From the NCBI GenBank assembly GCA_964539925.1, contig CAZILB010000002.1:7685-71684 (forward strand): a DNA stretch of 64,000 bases, in the 5' to 3' direction. Positions 17,456 to 26,161 of the stretch are shown here, in pieces (the stretch's first letter is position 1; each line of letters starts with the position of its first letter). The notes below the pieces were generated by a model. The model made no database searches and was not told the DNA's origin. It saw only the letters and a program-made list of their open reading frames with translations. The stretch is from DP-20 sp964539925. GTDB taxonomy: Bacteria; Desulfobacterota; Binatia; UBA9968. Made by a program: the position numbers and the translations under genes.

Positions 17456-19291
17456 ATGACGCAAACCACAATCACCCGGCGTGACGACATCCGCAACGTC
17501 GCCATCATCGCCCACGTCGATCACGGCAAGACCACGCTCGTCGACGGTCTGCTGCGCCAGAGCGGTATCTTCCGCGTCAACGAACAGGTGGCCGAGCGGA
17601 TCATGGACTCCATGGACTTGGAGCGCGAGCGCGGCATCACCATCATGGCGAAAAACACTTCGATTCGGTACGGCGAGGTGAAAATCAATATCGTCGACAC
17701 GCCGGGCCACGCCGATTTCGGCGGCGAAGTGGAACGCACGCTGGCGATGGTGGACGGAGTCATGCTGCTGGTGGACGCCTCCGAAGGGCCATTGCCGCAA
17801 ACCCGCTTCGTTTTGAAAAAAGCTCTGGAAGCCAAGCTGCCGCCGATCGTGTGCATCAACAAGATCGACCGCCCCGATGCCCGCGTCGCCGCGGTGCTCG
17901 ACGAGATCTACGATCTGTTCATCGATCTCGACGCCACCGAGGAGCAACTTGATTTTCCGGTCGTCTACACCAATGCCCGTGCCGGCACGGCCACCCTCGA
18001 TCTCAAACAGCCGGGGGAAAACCTCAAACCGATGTTCGAGTTGATCGTCAACAAGTCGCCCGGTCCCGTGATCGATCCCGCGGTGCCGACGCAATTTCAG
18101 GCCAACAATCTCGACTATAACGACTACGTCGGTAGGCTCGCCATCGGACGCGTCAAAAACGGCACGCTGGCTCCGGGACACTACACCCTGTGCCGCGTCG
18201 ATGGCGGCCAACAAGCGATCAAAGTTTCTCAAGTGTACGGCTGGGTGGGACTCAAACGGGTGGAAGTTCCGTCGGCGGCAGCCGGCGACATCGCCGCCGT
18301 GGCCGGTATCGAGGACATCGGCATCGGCGACACGATCACCGACCGCGAACAGCCGCTGCCGCTGCCGCCGTTGCGCATCGACGAGCCGACCATCGCCATG
18401 CTTTTCTGCGCCAACAATTCGCCCTGGTCCGGCCGCGAAGGCGAGTTCGTCACCTCGCGCAAGCTGCGCGAACGGCTGCTGTTTGAACAGCGCCGCAATG
18501 TCAGCCTGCGCGTCGAAGACACCGAGCAACCGGATATTTTGCAAGTGACCGGCCGCGGCGAGTTCGCCCTCGCCATCGTCATTGAGACCATGCGGCGCGA
18601 AGGTTACGAGCTCATGGTGTCCAAGCCCACGGTGGTCACGCGCTCGGTCGAAGGCGCGACCCATGAACCGATGGAACTGCTCGTCGTCGACATCCCGGAG
18701 GATTTTATCGGCGTCGTATCGCAGCTTTTGGCCGTGCGCAAAGCCAAGATGACCAAGATGACCCATGCCGGGTCGAGCCGAGTGCGCCTGGAATTCGCCG
18801 TGCCGTCGCGCGGACTCATCGGCTTTCGCTCGCGTTTTCTCACCGACACCCGCGGCACGGGTATTATGAACGCGCTGTTCAACGGTTGGGCGCCCTGGCA
18901 AGGCACCATTCAATCGCGCACCAACGGCGCCATGGTCGCCGACCGCGAAGGCCAGACGACCCCTTACGCTGTGTTTCATCTGCAGGAACGCGGCGTGCTA
19001 TTCATCGCCCCCGGGACGAGAGTCTACGAGGGCATGATCGTCGGCGAGTATTCGCGCAACAACGATCTAAACGTCAATGTCTGCCGGGAAAAGAAACTCA
19101 CCAACATCCGCGCCGCGGGCAAAGACGAAAACATTATCATCTCGCCGCACCGCGAAATGGGTCTGGAAGAAGGCATCGAATGGGTCGCCGACGAGGAATT
19201 GGTGGAAGTGACCCCGCAGTCAATTCGCCTGCGCAAGAAAATCCTCAAGCAATCCGAACGCCCGCGCCGCCGCCAGGACGACGACGCCTAG
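17456..19291 (+). CDS. typA: Translational GTPase TypA/BipA
   Basis: BipA is a ribosome-associated GTPase of the EF-G family that helps 50S assembly and stress growth. The 611-residue protein begins MTQTTITRRDDIRN, then has the G1 motif AHVDHGKTTL, G2 RGITI, G3 DTPGHADF, G4 NKIDRPDA, and the C-terminal BipA-specific end with HREMGLEEGIEWVADEE. The length matches the family. ATG 17456 is used; upstream in-frame sequence overlaps the divergent ABC gene. About 130 bp separate the two divergent starts and should hold both promoters. Confidence 0.97.
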   Translation: MTQTTITRRDDIRNVAIIAHVDHGKTTLVDGLLRQSGIFRVNEQVAERIMDSMDLERERGITIMAKNTSIRYGEVKINIVDTPGHADFGGEVERTLAMVDGVMLLVDASEGPLPQTRFVLKKALEAKLPPIVCINKIDRPDARVAAVLDEIYDLFIDLDATEEQLDFPVVYTNARAGTATLDLKQPGENLKPMFELIVNKSPGPVIDPAVPTQFQANNLDYNDYVGRLAIGRVKNGTLAPGHYTLCRVDGGQQAIKVSQVYGWVGLKRVEVPSAAAGDIAAVAGIEDIGIGDTITDREQPLPLPPLRIDEPTIAMLFCANNSPWSGREGEFVTSRKLRERLLFEQRRNVSLRVEDTEQPDILQVTGRGEFALAIVIETMRREGYELMVSKPTVVTRSVEGATHEPMELLVVDIPEDFIGVVSQLLAVRKAKMTKMTHAGSSRVRLEFAVPSRGLIGFRSRFLTDTRGTGIMNALFNGWAPWQGTIQSRTNGAMVADREGQTTPYAVFHLQERGVLFIAPGTRVYEGMIVGEYSRNNDLNVNVCREKKLTNIRAAGKDENIIISPHREMGLEEGIEWVADEELVEVTPQSIRLRKKILKQSERPRRRQDDDA

Positions 19292-19493
19292 CCCGCTTTG
19301 TTTTATGGGGCGCGCAGGCCGGGCGCCCTGGCCGGCAGGGCCCATGGCGGCTGTTTCTTGCCGATTTATTCGAACTCCATCGCTCTGACCTGGGCCAATC
19401 GCAAAATCAATCCCGATGAGCGTAACTCGGTTGCCGCACCGCCGCCGGGCGATTCCGCTCCAAGCCTGCGCGTGAGCGATGGCGGTTCGACTT

Positions 19494-19781
19494 TCATCTT
19501 TGATTCTCTCCGCTGGCCGAGCCCCATAGTTTCGATAGCGCCCCGCGGCCGAGGCGCTTCCTCAATTCCTTCGCCGTGACTCGGTATTTAAAAGCCTTTT
19601 TACCGTCAATGAACAGCACCGGGACCTCGTCGCCGTATTTTGCTTGCAGCTCGGCGCTGCCGTCGACATCGATTTCCTCCAGATTCACTGGAATTTTCTC
19701 GGACGCTTGCCGGATCGCATGTTTCATAACTTCGCACAAACAGCAGTCCTTGCGCGAATAGAGAGTCAGATTCCGCGTCAT
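19494..19781 (-). CDS. Glutaredoxin-family protein (DUF836-like)
   Basis: A 95-residue thioredoxin-fold protein starting MTRNLTLYSRKDCC. Its active-site region reads KDCCLCEVMKHAI, with Cys13 and Cys16 as the usual CxxC pair plus an extra Cys14 between them. The GDEVPVLFIDGK segment contains the cis-Pro of the fold. DUF836-like proteins are small redox proteins of unclear partner. The ATG overlaps the end of the AsmA-like gene by 4 bases (ATGA), so translation is coupled. Confidence 0.85.
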   Translation of the reverse strand: MTRNLTLYSRKDCCLCEVMKHAIRQASEKIPVNLEEIDVDGSAELQAKYGDEVPVLFIDGKKAFKYRVTAKELRKRLGRGALSKLWGSASGENQR

Positions 19782-22700
19782 TTTATCGGGCTCCCGGGAG
19801 GATCCTTGGCCGCTTGCTTCTTTTCGCCTTCGCCAATGCCGAGAATGTTTTTCGGGATGCCGAGAACGCTCCAAAACATTTCCGACAGGGTGCCCAGAGG
19901 CGCCGGTGTGATCGTCGGCTCATCGATCCGGCCGGTGATATTGAAGCTCGCGACCAGAAAGGAATTTTTGATCGCCGCAATACCCCGACCGAGGATGGGA
20001 ATCTGATGGATGGCGGCATCGATGCCCGCGAACGGACGCACGGCCACGACGAAATTAATTTCATCGCGGGAAAGATCGATCTTGCCGGCCCCGGTCATGC
20101 GCAAATCGTCGCTGTCCACCAGGAGATTTTCCGTCGCAAATACCCCTTGAACAACCTTGAAGTCGCCGGTGATGCTGCGGAAACGAATACCGTCCTTGGT
20201 CAGATCGGGCAGTTGCAGAGTGAACCAACGCGACAAGTCGAGCAAATTAAGAATCTGTACCAGCAGGCGCATGCGCAGGATCGTGCCGTCTTCGATTCGG
20301 AGGTTGAAGACCCCGTTGATATTACTGGTTCGCTCGGCATCGTTTTTGCCTATGGTTTCCAGTTTGCCCCCGAAAAAGACTTTACCCGTCATCTCCGTGT
20401 TCGTCATGTTGAACCAATGGAGAAAAGTTTCGATCGGCACCGCCTGAATCCTCGGGTCGGCGACCACCCCAAGCGTATCCGGCTTGTCGACGATGGTCGT
20501 CAGGCCGCGGATAATGCCGCCGCCCGAACGGGCGGAAAGGTTGGTCAGGCGCCACACCCGCCGGTCGATTGTTGCGTCGGTCTGAAGGTCGCTGAATTCA
20601 AAATTCTTGAGCCGGCCCTTGGCGATACTGATCCTTCCCAGCGCGTGGAGGTTGGCGTAGAACTCGCCGGCCTCCGGATCGATTTGCGAAATCAAGTAAG
20701 TCACGTCGAGGTTGGGTGCGGCGAAATCGAACAGCAACTGGGGCTTGGCCCCGTAACGCCATCGCCCGCTGGCGCTGGCGGGAAAGCCCGCGAGCAGCGC
20801 TTTTAAGTTCTGAAAATCGATGCCCGTTTCGTCGATCTGGATCCGTCCGTTGAGTTCGCGCAGCGGCTGGAGCAAGGGTTCGACGCCCAGTTGCACGTTG
20901 ACAAGATCCAGACCGCCCGTGAACCTGCGAGCCGCTTTATTTCGCAACGGCCCGCGGTAACGCACCGAGCCGCGCACAATCCCGGAATCCTGTAATGAAC
21001 CGGTGTCCAGCAACAGACTGGTGACGATGCCGGCGCGAACTCCGGTGGACTCGACGATCAAGTCGAAGGCGGCATCGTCCGAAGCATACCGGGTTAAAGA
21101 GAGCTGCGCTTGCACTGGAGATCCTCGGAGAAGCGCCCGGATCTTGTCTCCTTTAATCTCCTTGGGCGACACGCGGAATTCGCCTCTGATCCCGCTCAAG
21201 ACATATTGGTTATAACGCAAGCGGGCATTGTCGACAGCGACCTTGCCGTCGAATTGCGGCGGGGAGTCGCGCGCCGTCGTAATCGACAATTCCGCCTTTC
21301 CGCGCCCGCCGATCTCCTCGATCGAGGATACGAGCCGGGTGACCTGCGCCGGCAGCCACGGTTTCTCCAACTGCTCTCTCAGCTCCGCCAGATTGACATC
21401 GGCGGCGGCGTGCAACTCGAGCTTGCCGCCGGCGGGCGCCGCGAAATCGTAACTCCCGTACATATCCGTGAAACGGGAGTCGCCAAGGTTTCCTTTCAGA
21501 TCTTCAAACTTTAAGACGCCGCCTTTGAGTGAAACGCGCCCCTCCATCCCGTGCAGCGGCAATGGATCATCGACCGGCAGCTTCACAGCGACGTTGCGAA
21601 TCTCGGCGTCGAACCATATCTGTTTGCCGGCGCCGGATTCGGCCAGTCGCCGCACTTCGCTAAGCCGGGCGCGAACTCCGGCTCTTTTAATCTCAACATG
21701 GCCGGCCTCCACGGCGTCGATCGCCCGTTCCAGCCGCAGCGACTGAGCGATTTTCACAGGCAAATATTGACGCAGGGCCAAGATCGGCGCCGAGAGCGCA
21801 ATGAATTGGAGATCGTAATCCGGATTGTCGCTGTCCAACGAGCGTACGTCGCCTTGCAATAAGAATTTTAATTCTCCGGAGCGGAAATCGATGCGCCTCA
21901 TCTGCAAGCGCTGCCGGCTCCAATCAATCTCGAACATGGCGCGTGCGTCCGCCCGGGAAATGGGCGCGCGCAACAGCTCCGGGGCGTCGACGGAAACCTG
22001 TTTGAACTCGATGTCGCCCCTGAGGCGCATTTGCCGGTTGGGCTGACCGTCCAAGTGGACGCGCTGGGCAATGTGGCCCGAAATCGATTGAATCGGCACC
22101 CCGAGCCCCACATGCTTCTTCAAAAGCGTCGCGGGAAATTCCACCAGTTCCAAGTCCGCAATCCAGCGCGCCTCGCGAAGCTCCAGAACTTCCTCGGGAA
22201 ACAAAAGGCGGCCGTCGGCCTTGACGTTCATTCTGTCGCCGTCTTTCTCAACCACGCCTCTGAAGGAGAATTCCAATGCGGCGGCGAACTCCGGTGCGCC
22301 GCGCCGCAGGGCATCTTGCATGAAGACACGCAGTCTTTCGCCCCGCGCACGCTCCAGGTTAAAGTTGGCATTCCGAAGCCGCCAAGTGCCGCGGTTCATG
22401 GAGGGCCGTGCATCGGTGTACTCGATCTCTCCGCTCTGGACTCTCACCGACCGAAGGTCGAGTTGGAATTCGCGGCCTTGTTCCTTTAAAAGAGGCTGAT
22501 TCAGCAGCGTGTCGAGCAGCGGAATTCGCCCGTCCTGGTCGGAGGCGAATTGGGCGACGGGCTTTTGCAAGCGAACTTCATAAAAGATCACCCTCCGTTC
22601 CAAGAGCGGCCTGAGAGCGACTCGCGCCGTAACGCTCTCCGCCGTGATTACAGGCACCGTCGCGCCAGGTTCCGAGATGGCGAGACGGTGGAACACAAGA

Positions 22701-22894
22701 CCGGTGATCCAACCGATCTCCAGCTCCGCTTCACCAAGCTCCACTTTCAACGCGGTGTGCTTTTCGAGTTCATCGATCAGAAAGCGGCGAAACTCCCCGA
22801 CGCGAATCAGGTGGTAGAACGCCAGGCTTGCCACGATAAAAAGGAGAATCAGTGTGGCGGTCGCAAAACCAACGAGCTTGAAAACTCTTCTCAT
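19778..22894 (-). CDS. AsmA-like / DUF3971 large envelope protein
   Basis: This 1038-residue protein has an N-terminal membrane anchor (about residues 8-28) and a very long beta-rich periplasmic region, the plan of the YhdP/TamB/AsmA group that bridges the inner and outer membrane and carries phospholipids. The C-terminal 150 residues, with repeated phrases such as GAGKIDLSRDEINF and FNITGRIDEPTITPAP, match the AsmA-like C-terminal domain. It has no catalytic motif. This is good evidence for an outer membrane in the host. It is followed by the glutaredoxin-like gene with a 4-base overlap. Confidence 0.85.
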   Translation of the reverse strand: MRRVFKLVGFATATLILLFIVASLAFYHLIRVGEFRRFLIDELEKHTALKVELGEAELEIGWITGLVFHRLAISEPGATVPVITAESVTARVALRPLLERRVIFYEVRLQKPVAQFASDQDGRIPLLDTLLNQPLLKEQGREFQLDLRSVRVQSGEIEYTDARPSMNRGTWRLRNANFNLERARGERLRVFMQDALRRGAPEFAAALEFSFRGVVEKDGDRMNVKADGRLLFPEEVLELREARWIADLELVEFPATLLKKHVGLGVPIQSISGHIAQRVHLDGQPNRQMRLRGDIEFKQVSVDAPELLRAPISRADARAMFEIDWSRQRLQMRRIDFRSGELKFLLQGDVRSLDSDNPDYDLQFIALSAPILALRQYLPVKIAQSLRLERAIDAVEAGHVEIKRAGVRARLSEVRRLAESGAGKQIWFDAEIRNVAVKLPVDDPLPLHGMEGRVSLKGGVLKFEDLKGNLGDSRFTDMYGSYDFAAPAGGKLELHAAADVNLAELREQLEKPWLPAQVTRLVSSIEEIGGRGKAELSITTARDSPPQFDGKVAVDNARLRYNQYVLSGIRGEFRVSPKEIKGDKIRALLRGSPVQAQLSLTRYASDDAAFDLIVESTGVRAGIVTSLLLDTGSLQDSGIVRGSVRYRGPLRNKAARRFTGGLDLVNVQLGVEPLLQPLRELNGRIQIDETGIDFQNLKALLAGFPASASGRWRYGAKPQLLFDFAAPNLDVTYLISQIDPEAGEFYANLHALGRISIAKGRLKNFEFSDLQTDATIDRRVWRLTNLSARSGGGIIRGLTTIVDKPDTLGVVADPRIQAVPIETFLHWFNMTNTEMTGKVFFGGKLETIGKNDAERTSNINGVFNLRIEDGTILRMRLLVQILNLLDLSRWFTLQLPDLTKDGIRFRSITGDFKVVQGVFATENLLVDSDDLRMTGAGKIDLSRDEINFVVAVRPFAGIDAAIHQIPILGRGIAAIKNSFLVASFNITGRIDEPTITPAPLGTLSEMFWSVLGIPKNILGIGEGEKKQAAKDPPGSPIK

Positions 22895-23337
22895 GACAAG
22901 CGCGATCGGCGTGGGCTGCCGGATGAAGTCGGCCTGAATCGGGATCCCTATGGAGAAATGAGGGCTTTTGAGTCATGCTAGAGGAAGTTCCTGGAACACG
23001 CAAGGGTTGGACGGAACCGAAAGTTTCACTGCAGCGCAACTTCGCCGCGGGTCCGTTGGCGCCGGACAAGCAAACATGGCATACAACAAAGCCTGGCCGG
23101 GAGCCTGGAAAGCCGCGAAATTACTGCGGACCGGCAAAACCAGCGGGCGAAATCGAAGACCATTTTCACGCCCCCGCAATCGAGCCATAAAGTCCAGCCG
23201 CGCGCGGCCTTGGCGCGGCTTGGTGATTTCTGGATATCGTCCTTCGGCGTATTCTCGCCTTGACAGGCGATAGTGAACTTGTTAGATAAAACGAACTTTT
23301 GACTTACTCGAAACGGGGTTTTGTCCGGGGGGGTTGC
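22895..23337. other. 443-bp intergenic region, no gene seen
   Basis: It separates the divergent AsmA-like gene and the small HTH gene. Open frames of 60-100 codons exist on both strands but none has recognisable motifs or a convincing ribosome site. It must hold the promoters of both neighbours; a candidate for the HTH gene is listed separately. Confidence 0.6.
23260..23288 (+). promoter_or_regulatory. Candidate sigma-70 promoter of the HTH gene
   Basis: A perfect -35 hexamer TTGACA at 23260-23265 is followed after 17 bases by TAGATA at 23283-23288, a weak -10. A transcript would start about 45 bases before the ATG at 23338. It is called on spacing and the -35 only. Confidence 0.4.
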
Positions 23338-23532
23338 ATGTTGGAACGAGAAGAGGAGTTACTCAACAGTAAGCAGGTCGCGGTGATTCTGGACATGAGC
23401 CCGGACACCGTGAATGAGTTCGCCCGCAAGAACATTCTGCCCGCCTTCAAAAAGGGCAAGCAATGGCGCTTTCGAAAGCGCGATATTTCAGTATTTTACA
23501 AAAAACAACCGAAGGATATTCGAGACGCGTAG
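23338..23532 (+). CDS. Small helix-turn-helix (excisionase/MerR-like) DNA-binding protein
   Basis: The 64-residue protein is essentially one HTH_17-type domain: LLNSKQVAVILDMSPDTVNEFARKN contains the two helices of the turn, and GKQWRFRKRDISVFY is the wing that contacts DNA. Proteins of this kind act as excisionases or as small transcription regulators such as BldC. No integrase or mobile element is near, which favours a regulator. It lies 26 bp before a methyltransferase gene that it might control or be co-transcribed with. The start is ATG 23338; TTG 23299 upstream is less likely. Confidence 0.75.
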   Translation: MLEREEELLNSKQVAVILDMSPDTVNEFARKNILPAFKKGKQWRFRKRDISVFYKKQPKDIRDA

Positions 23533-23558
23533 CTTGCGCGCCTGGTTTGGAGCGTGAA

Positions 23559-24206
23559 ATGGCGGACATCGAGGCGCACGAGAGCAAACTTTACTCCGAG
23601 TTTGCACCTCTATACGATAAAGTTTTCGGAAAGATTTTCTACAATCGTTTAGAACGAGTCATAGAAGACTTGAATATCCCCCCGGGCGCCAAGGTTCTCG
23701 AAGTGGGCGCCGGGACCGGCACTTCTTTTCCCGCCTATCCGAACCACTGCGAAATTACCGGCATCGACCTTGCCCCGGATATGCTGGCGCGGGCCCGCAA
23801 AAAAATCGAGGAAAACAGCTGGAGTCATCTCCAAGTCATGGAGATGAACGCCCTGGCACTTGAATTCCCTGATAACACCTTCGACTACGTCATGGCGTTC
23901 CATGTAGTTACGGTGGTTCCAGATCCGGTGCGCATGATCGTCGAAGCGCAACGCGTATGTAAACCCGGTGGAAAAATTGTCATCGTCAATCACTTCACCA
24001 GCGACAGGCGGATTTTGGGTACCATAACCCAAGCCTTCGACCCCGTCACGCGCTGGCTCGGCTGGCGCACGGATCTCAAACTCAAGCCTTTTATCAAGGC
24101 CGCCGACCTAACGGTCGAGAAGCGATACAAACTCAACAAAACTTCGCTCTACACGGTATTGCTCTGCGGCAAAGAGCAAAAAAACGGTTATCACGCTGCG
24201 TCCTAG
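23559..24206 (+). CDS. Class I SAM-dependent methyltransferase (PmtA-like)
   Basis: A 215-residue methyltransferase with motif I VLEVGAGTGT at about residues 46-55, acidic motif II ITGIDLAP, and motif IV FDYVMAFHVV. The overall sequence, with a YSEFAPLYDKVFGKIFYN start and VNHFTSDRR near the end, recalls Rhodobacter-type phosphatidylethanolamine N-methyltransferases (PmtA), which make phosphatidylcholine. That assignment is tentative because related enzymes act on quinones or small molecules. It follows the small HTH gene by 26 bp on the same strand. Confidence 0.78.
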   Translation: MADIEAHESKLYSEFAPLYDKVFGKIFYNRLERVIEDLNIPPGAKVLEVGAGTGTSFPAYPNHCEITGIDLAPDMLARARKKIEENSWSHLQVMEMNALALEFPDNTFDYVMAFHVVTVVPDPVRMIVEAQRVCKPGGKIVIVNHFTSDRRILGTITQAFDPVTRWLGWRTDLKLKPFIKAADLTVEKRYKLNKTSLYTVLLCGKEQKNGYHAAS

Positions 24207-24360
24207 CCGTAACTCTTTTGTTCGGTGGTGGTTCGTGCACCGGGTGAAACGATTCTCGCGCTGAGCCAAAATTTCAGATGGATATCCCGCCCGATACGCG
24301 CCAGCGCGTCAAAAGCACTAGGGCGCGAGGTCGGCTTGACCCGAGGCAGACGAAGAGGCT

Positions 24361-24567
24361 TCAGGACCGAGGCAAGTCTTTTGAGGGGTCCTTTTTTGCT
24401 TCCCTGTTGTTGTCGTCGTCGTCATCGGCTCCGCCAGTTACACCCTTCTTAAAATCTCGGATCGCTTTGCCGAGTCCGCTGCCGATTTGCGGCAGCTTGC
24501 TCGGGCCAAAAATCACCAAGGCGATCACTAAGATCACCAGCAGTTCCGGAACTCCGAGACCAAACAT
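24361..24567 (-). CDS. tatA: Sec-independent protein translocase subunit TatA
   Basis: TatA forms the pore that carries folded proteins across the inner membrane. The 68-residue protein has the N-terminal helix (residues 6-20), the hinge FGPSKLPQIG, an amphipathic helix with GLGKAIRDFKKG, and a charged tail with five Asp in a row. TatC is not in this window. It lies 8 bp after htrA on the same strand, likely in one operon. TatA and TatE cannot be told apart by this alone. Confidence 0.92.
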   Translation of the reverse strand: MFGLGVPELLVILVIALVIFGPSKLPQIGSGLGKAIRDFKKGVTGGADDDDDNNREAKKDPSKDLPRS

Positions 24568-24575
24568 GTTTCCTC

Positions 24576-26009
24576 CTAGCCTTTGCGCCGCACAGCAAAG
24601 AATACCGCGTTCTCGCCGCGCTGCACAAGCAGCAATACGCGGTCGCCACGCCGTCCCTGGCGCGTGGCGCGCTCGAATTCCTTAATGTTGTTGACTGGCC
24701 GCTGATTGACTTCGCGGATCACATCCGCCGGCTCGATTCCTACCAAATCCGCCGGACTGCCGGGTTGGACTTCGACAACCAAGACCCCCTTCACCGAAGT
24801 GAGCCCGAGGCGGCGCGCCGCCTCGGGAGTGATACGTTGGACCCTGAGCCCGAGTTCCGGTTCGCGCGTTTCAGTCTGCAGGCTGCCGTCATTATCGTCG
24901 GGCAGCTCGCCGATTTTAACCGCGACGATTTGCTCTTTTTTATCCCGCTGGAGCTTTAGCGTGACTTTCTGGCCCGGCGGCGTGTCGGCGATCACAACGG
25001 GGAATTCGTGGCTTTTGGGCACCGATTTGCCGTTAAACTCGATGATGATATCCCCTACCTTAACACCGGCTTCGGCGGCCGGGCTTTTCTCGGCAACCTC
25101 CGTCACCAAGGCGACTTCCGGGGGATACCTCGCGAGACCCAACGACGCCGCCATCGGCGGCGCAACGTCCTGCACCCGCACGCCCAACCAACCGCGCACC
25201 ACACGGCCATGCTTGCGCAGATGGTCAACGACCTTCTTTGCCAGATCGATAGGGATCGCAAAGCCGATACCGACGTTACCACCGGATTGACTGAAGATCG
25301 CCGTGTTCACGCCTACGACCTCGCCGTCGGCGTTAATCAAGGGGCCGCCGCTGTTGCCGGGATTGATCGAGGCATCGGTTTGAATGAAATTTTCATACGG
25401 CCCTGCGCCAATCACGCGTCCCTTGGCGCTCACGATGCCCGCCGTAACCGTACGCTCGAGGCCGAAGGGATTGCCGATCGCCATGACCCAATCGCCGACG
25501 TCCAGTTGGGCTGAACTTCCAAGCTTCGCAAACGGCAATTGACCGCCCGATTTCCGTATTTTGATCAAGGCAAGATCGGTGCGATCATCCTTGCCGATGA
25601 GCCGCGCCTCATACTCGCTCTGATCTGCCAATTTCACTTTGATCAAGTCGGCGCTGCGCACTACGTGATAATTCGTCAAGATTTCCCCGTCCGGGCTGAT
25701 CAGAATGCCCGACCCCAGGCTGCGTTGAGTGCTTTCTCGTGGTGACGCTTCGCCGAAAAAGCGACTGAAGAAATCCTCGATAGGGTCGTTTGAACCCGAC
25801 CTCGCCGCGCGCTGCGAGGAGGTCGAGATGTTGACCACCACCGGCATCGTTTTCTTGGCCACAGCGGCAAAGGACGGCGGCCGCCCCGCGTCCAGCGCGC
25901 TAAGGCTCGCGGACTCCACACGCAAAGCCATCGGCATCGAGAGTGCGAGAATAATCGCTCCATTGCGGATGAAAGCTTTTGAGGTTGTCCACCTGCCGTT
26001 GTGTTTCAT
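24576..26009 (-). CDS. Periplasmic serine endoprotease DegP/HtrA-like (Do family)
   Basis: HtrA proteases degrade misfolded envelope proteins. The 477-residue protein has an N-terminal signal (hydrophobic stretch GAIILALSMPMAL), a trypsin-like domain with His115 in TNYHVV, Asp145 in DRTDLALIKI and Ser220 in NPGNSGGPL, and two C-terminal PDZ domains. ATG 26009 gives a usable signal peptide; the frame stays open 30 codons further without support. Two PDZ domains fit DegP/DegQ (MucD-like). It precedes tatA. Confidence 0.93.
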   Translation of the reverse strand: MKHNGRWTTSKAFIRNGAIILALSMPMALRVESASLSALDAGRPPSFAAVAKKTMPVVVNISTSSQRAARSGSNDPIEDFFSRFFGEASPRESTQRSLGSGILISPDGEILTNYHVVRSADLIKVKLADQSEYEARLIGKDDRTDLALIKIRKSGGQLPFAKLGSSAQLDVGDWVMAIGNPFGLERTVTAGIVSAKGRVIGAGPYENFIQTDASINPGNSGGPLINADGEVVGVNTAIFSQSGGNVGIGFAIPIDLAKKVVDHLRKHGRVVRGWLGVRVQDVAPPMAASLGLARYPPEVALVTEVAEKSPAAEAGVKVGDIIIEFNGKSVPKSHEFPVVIADTPPGQKVTLKLQRDKKEQIVAVKIGELPDDNDGSLQTETREPELGLRVQRITPEAARRLGLTSVKGVLVVEVQPGSPADLVGIEPADVIREVNQRPVNNIKEFERATRQGRRGDRVLLLVQRGENAVFFAVRRKG

Positions 26010-26161
26010 GAGTAATGATCTTCGCTCCGGCCACACCCGGCTCGACGGCAGCATAGCAAATTTGCCCTCCGTAATTAAACCCTGCGATTTTTTGGCCACT
26101 TTGGTTGCAAATGGACCGATACGCCGCTAAGAGATAACGAGTTTTTGCCAAAATATGAGCC

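Noticed and set aside
17192..18979. 595-codon open frame on the minus strand
   Set aside because: It lies opposite typA with strong G-domain motifs; rich in His, Arg and Asp as shadow frames usually are.
22968..23273. Small plus-strand gene in the 443-bp gap before the HTH gene
   Set aside because: No ribosome site, no motif, and comparable frames on the other strand.
23338..23532. Excisionase of an integrated element
   Set aside because: No integrase, attachment repeat or phage gene within 10 kb, and no tRNA next to it; a regulator is more likely.
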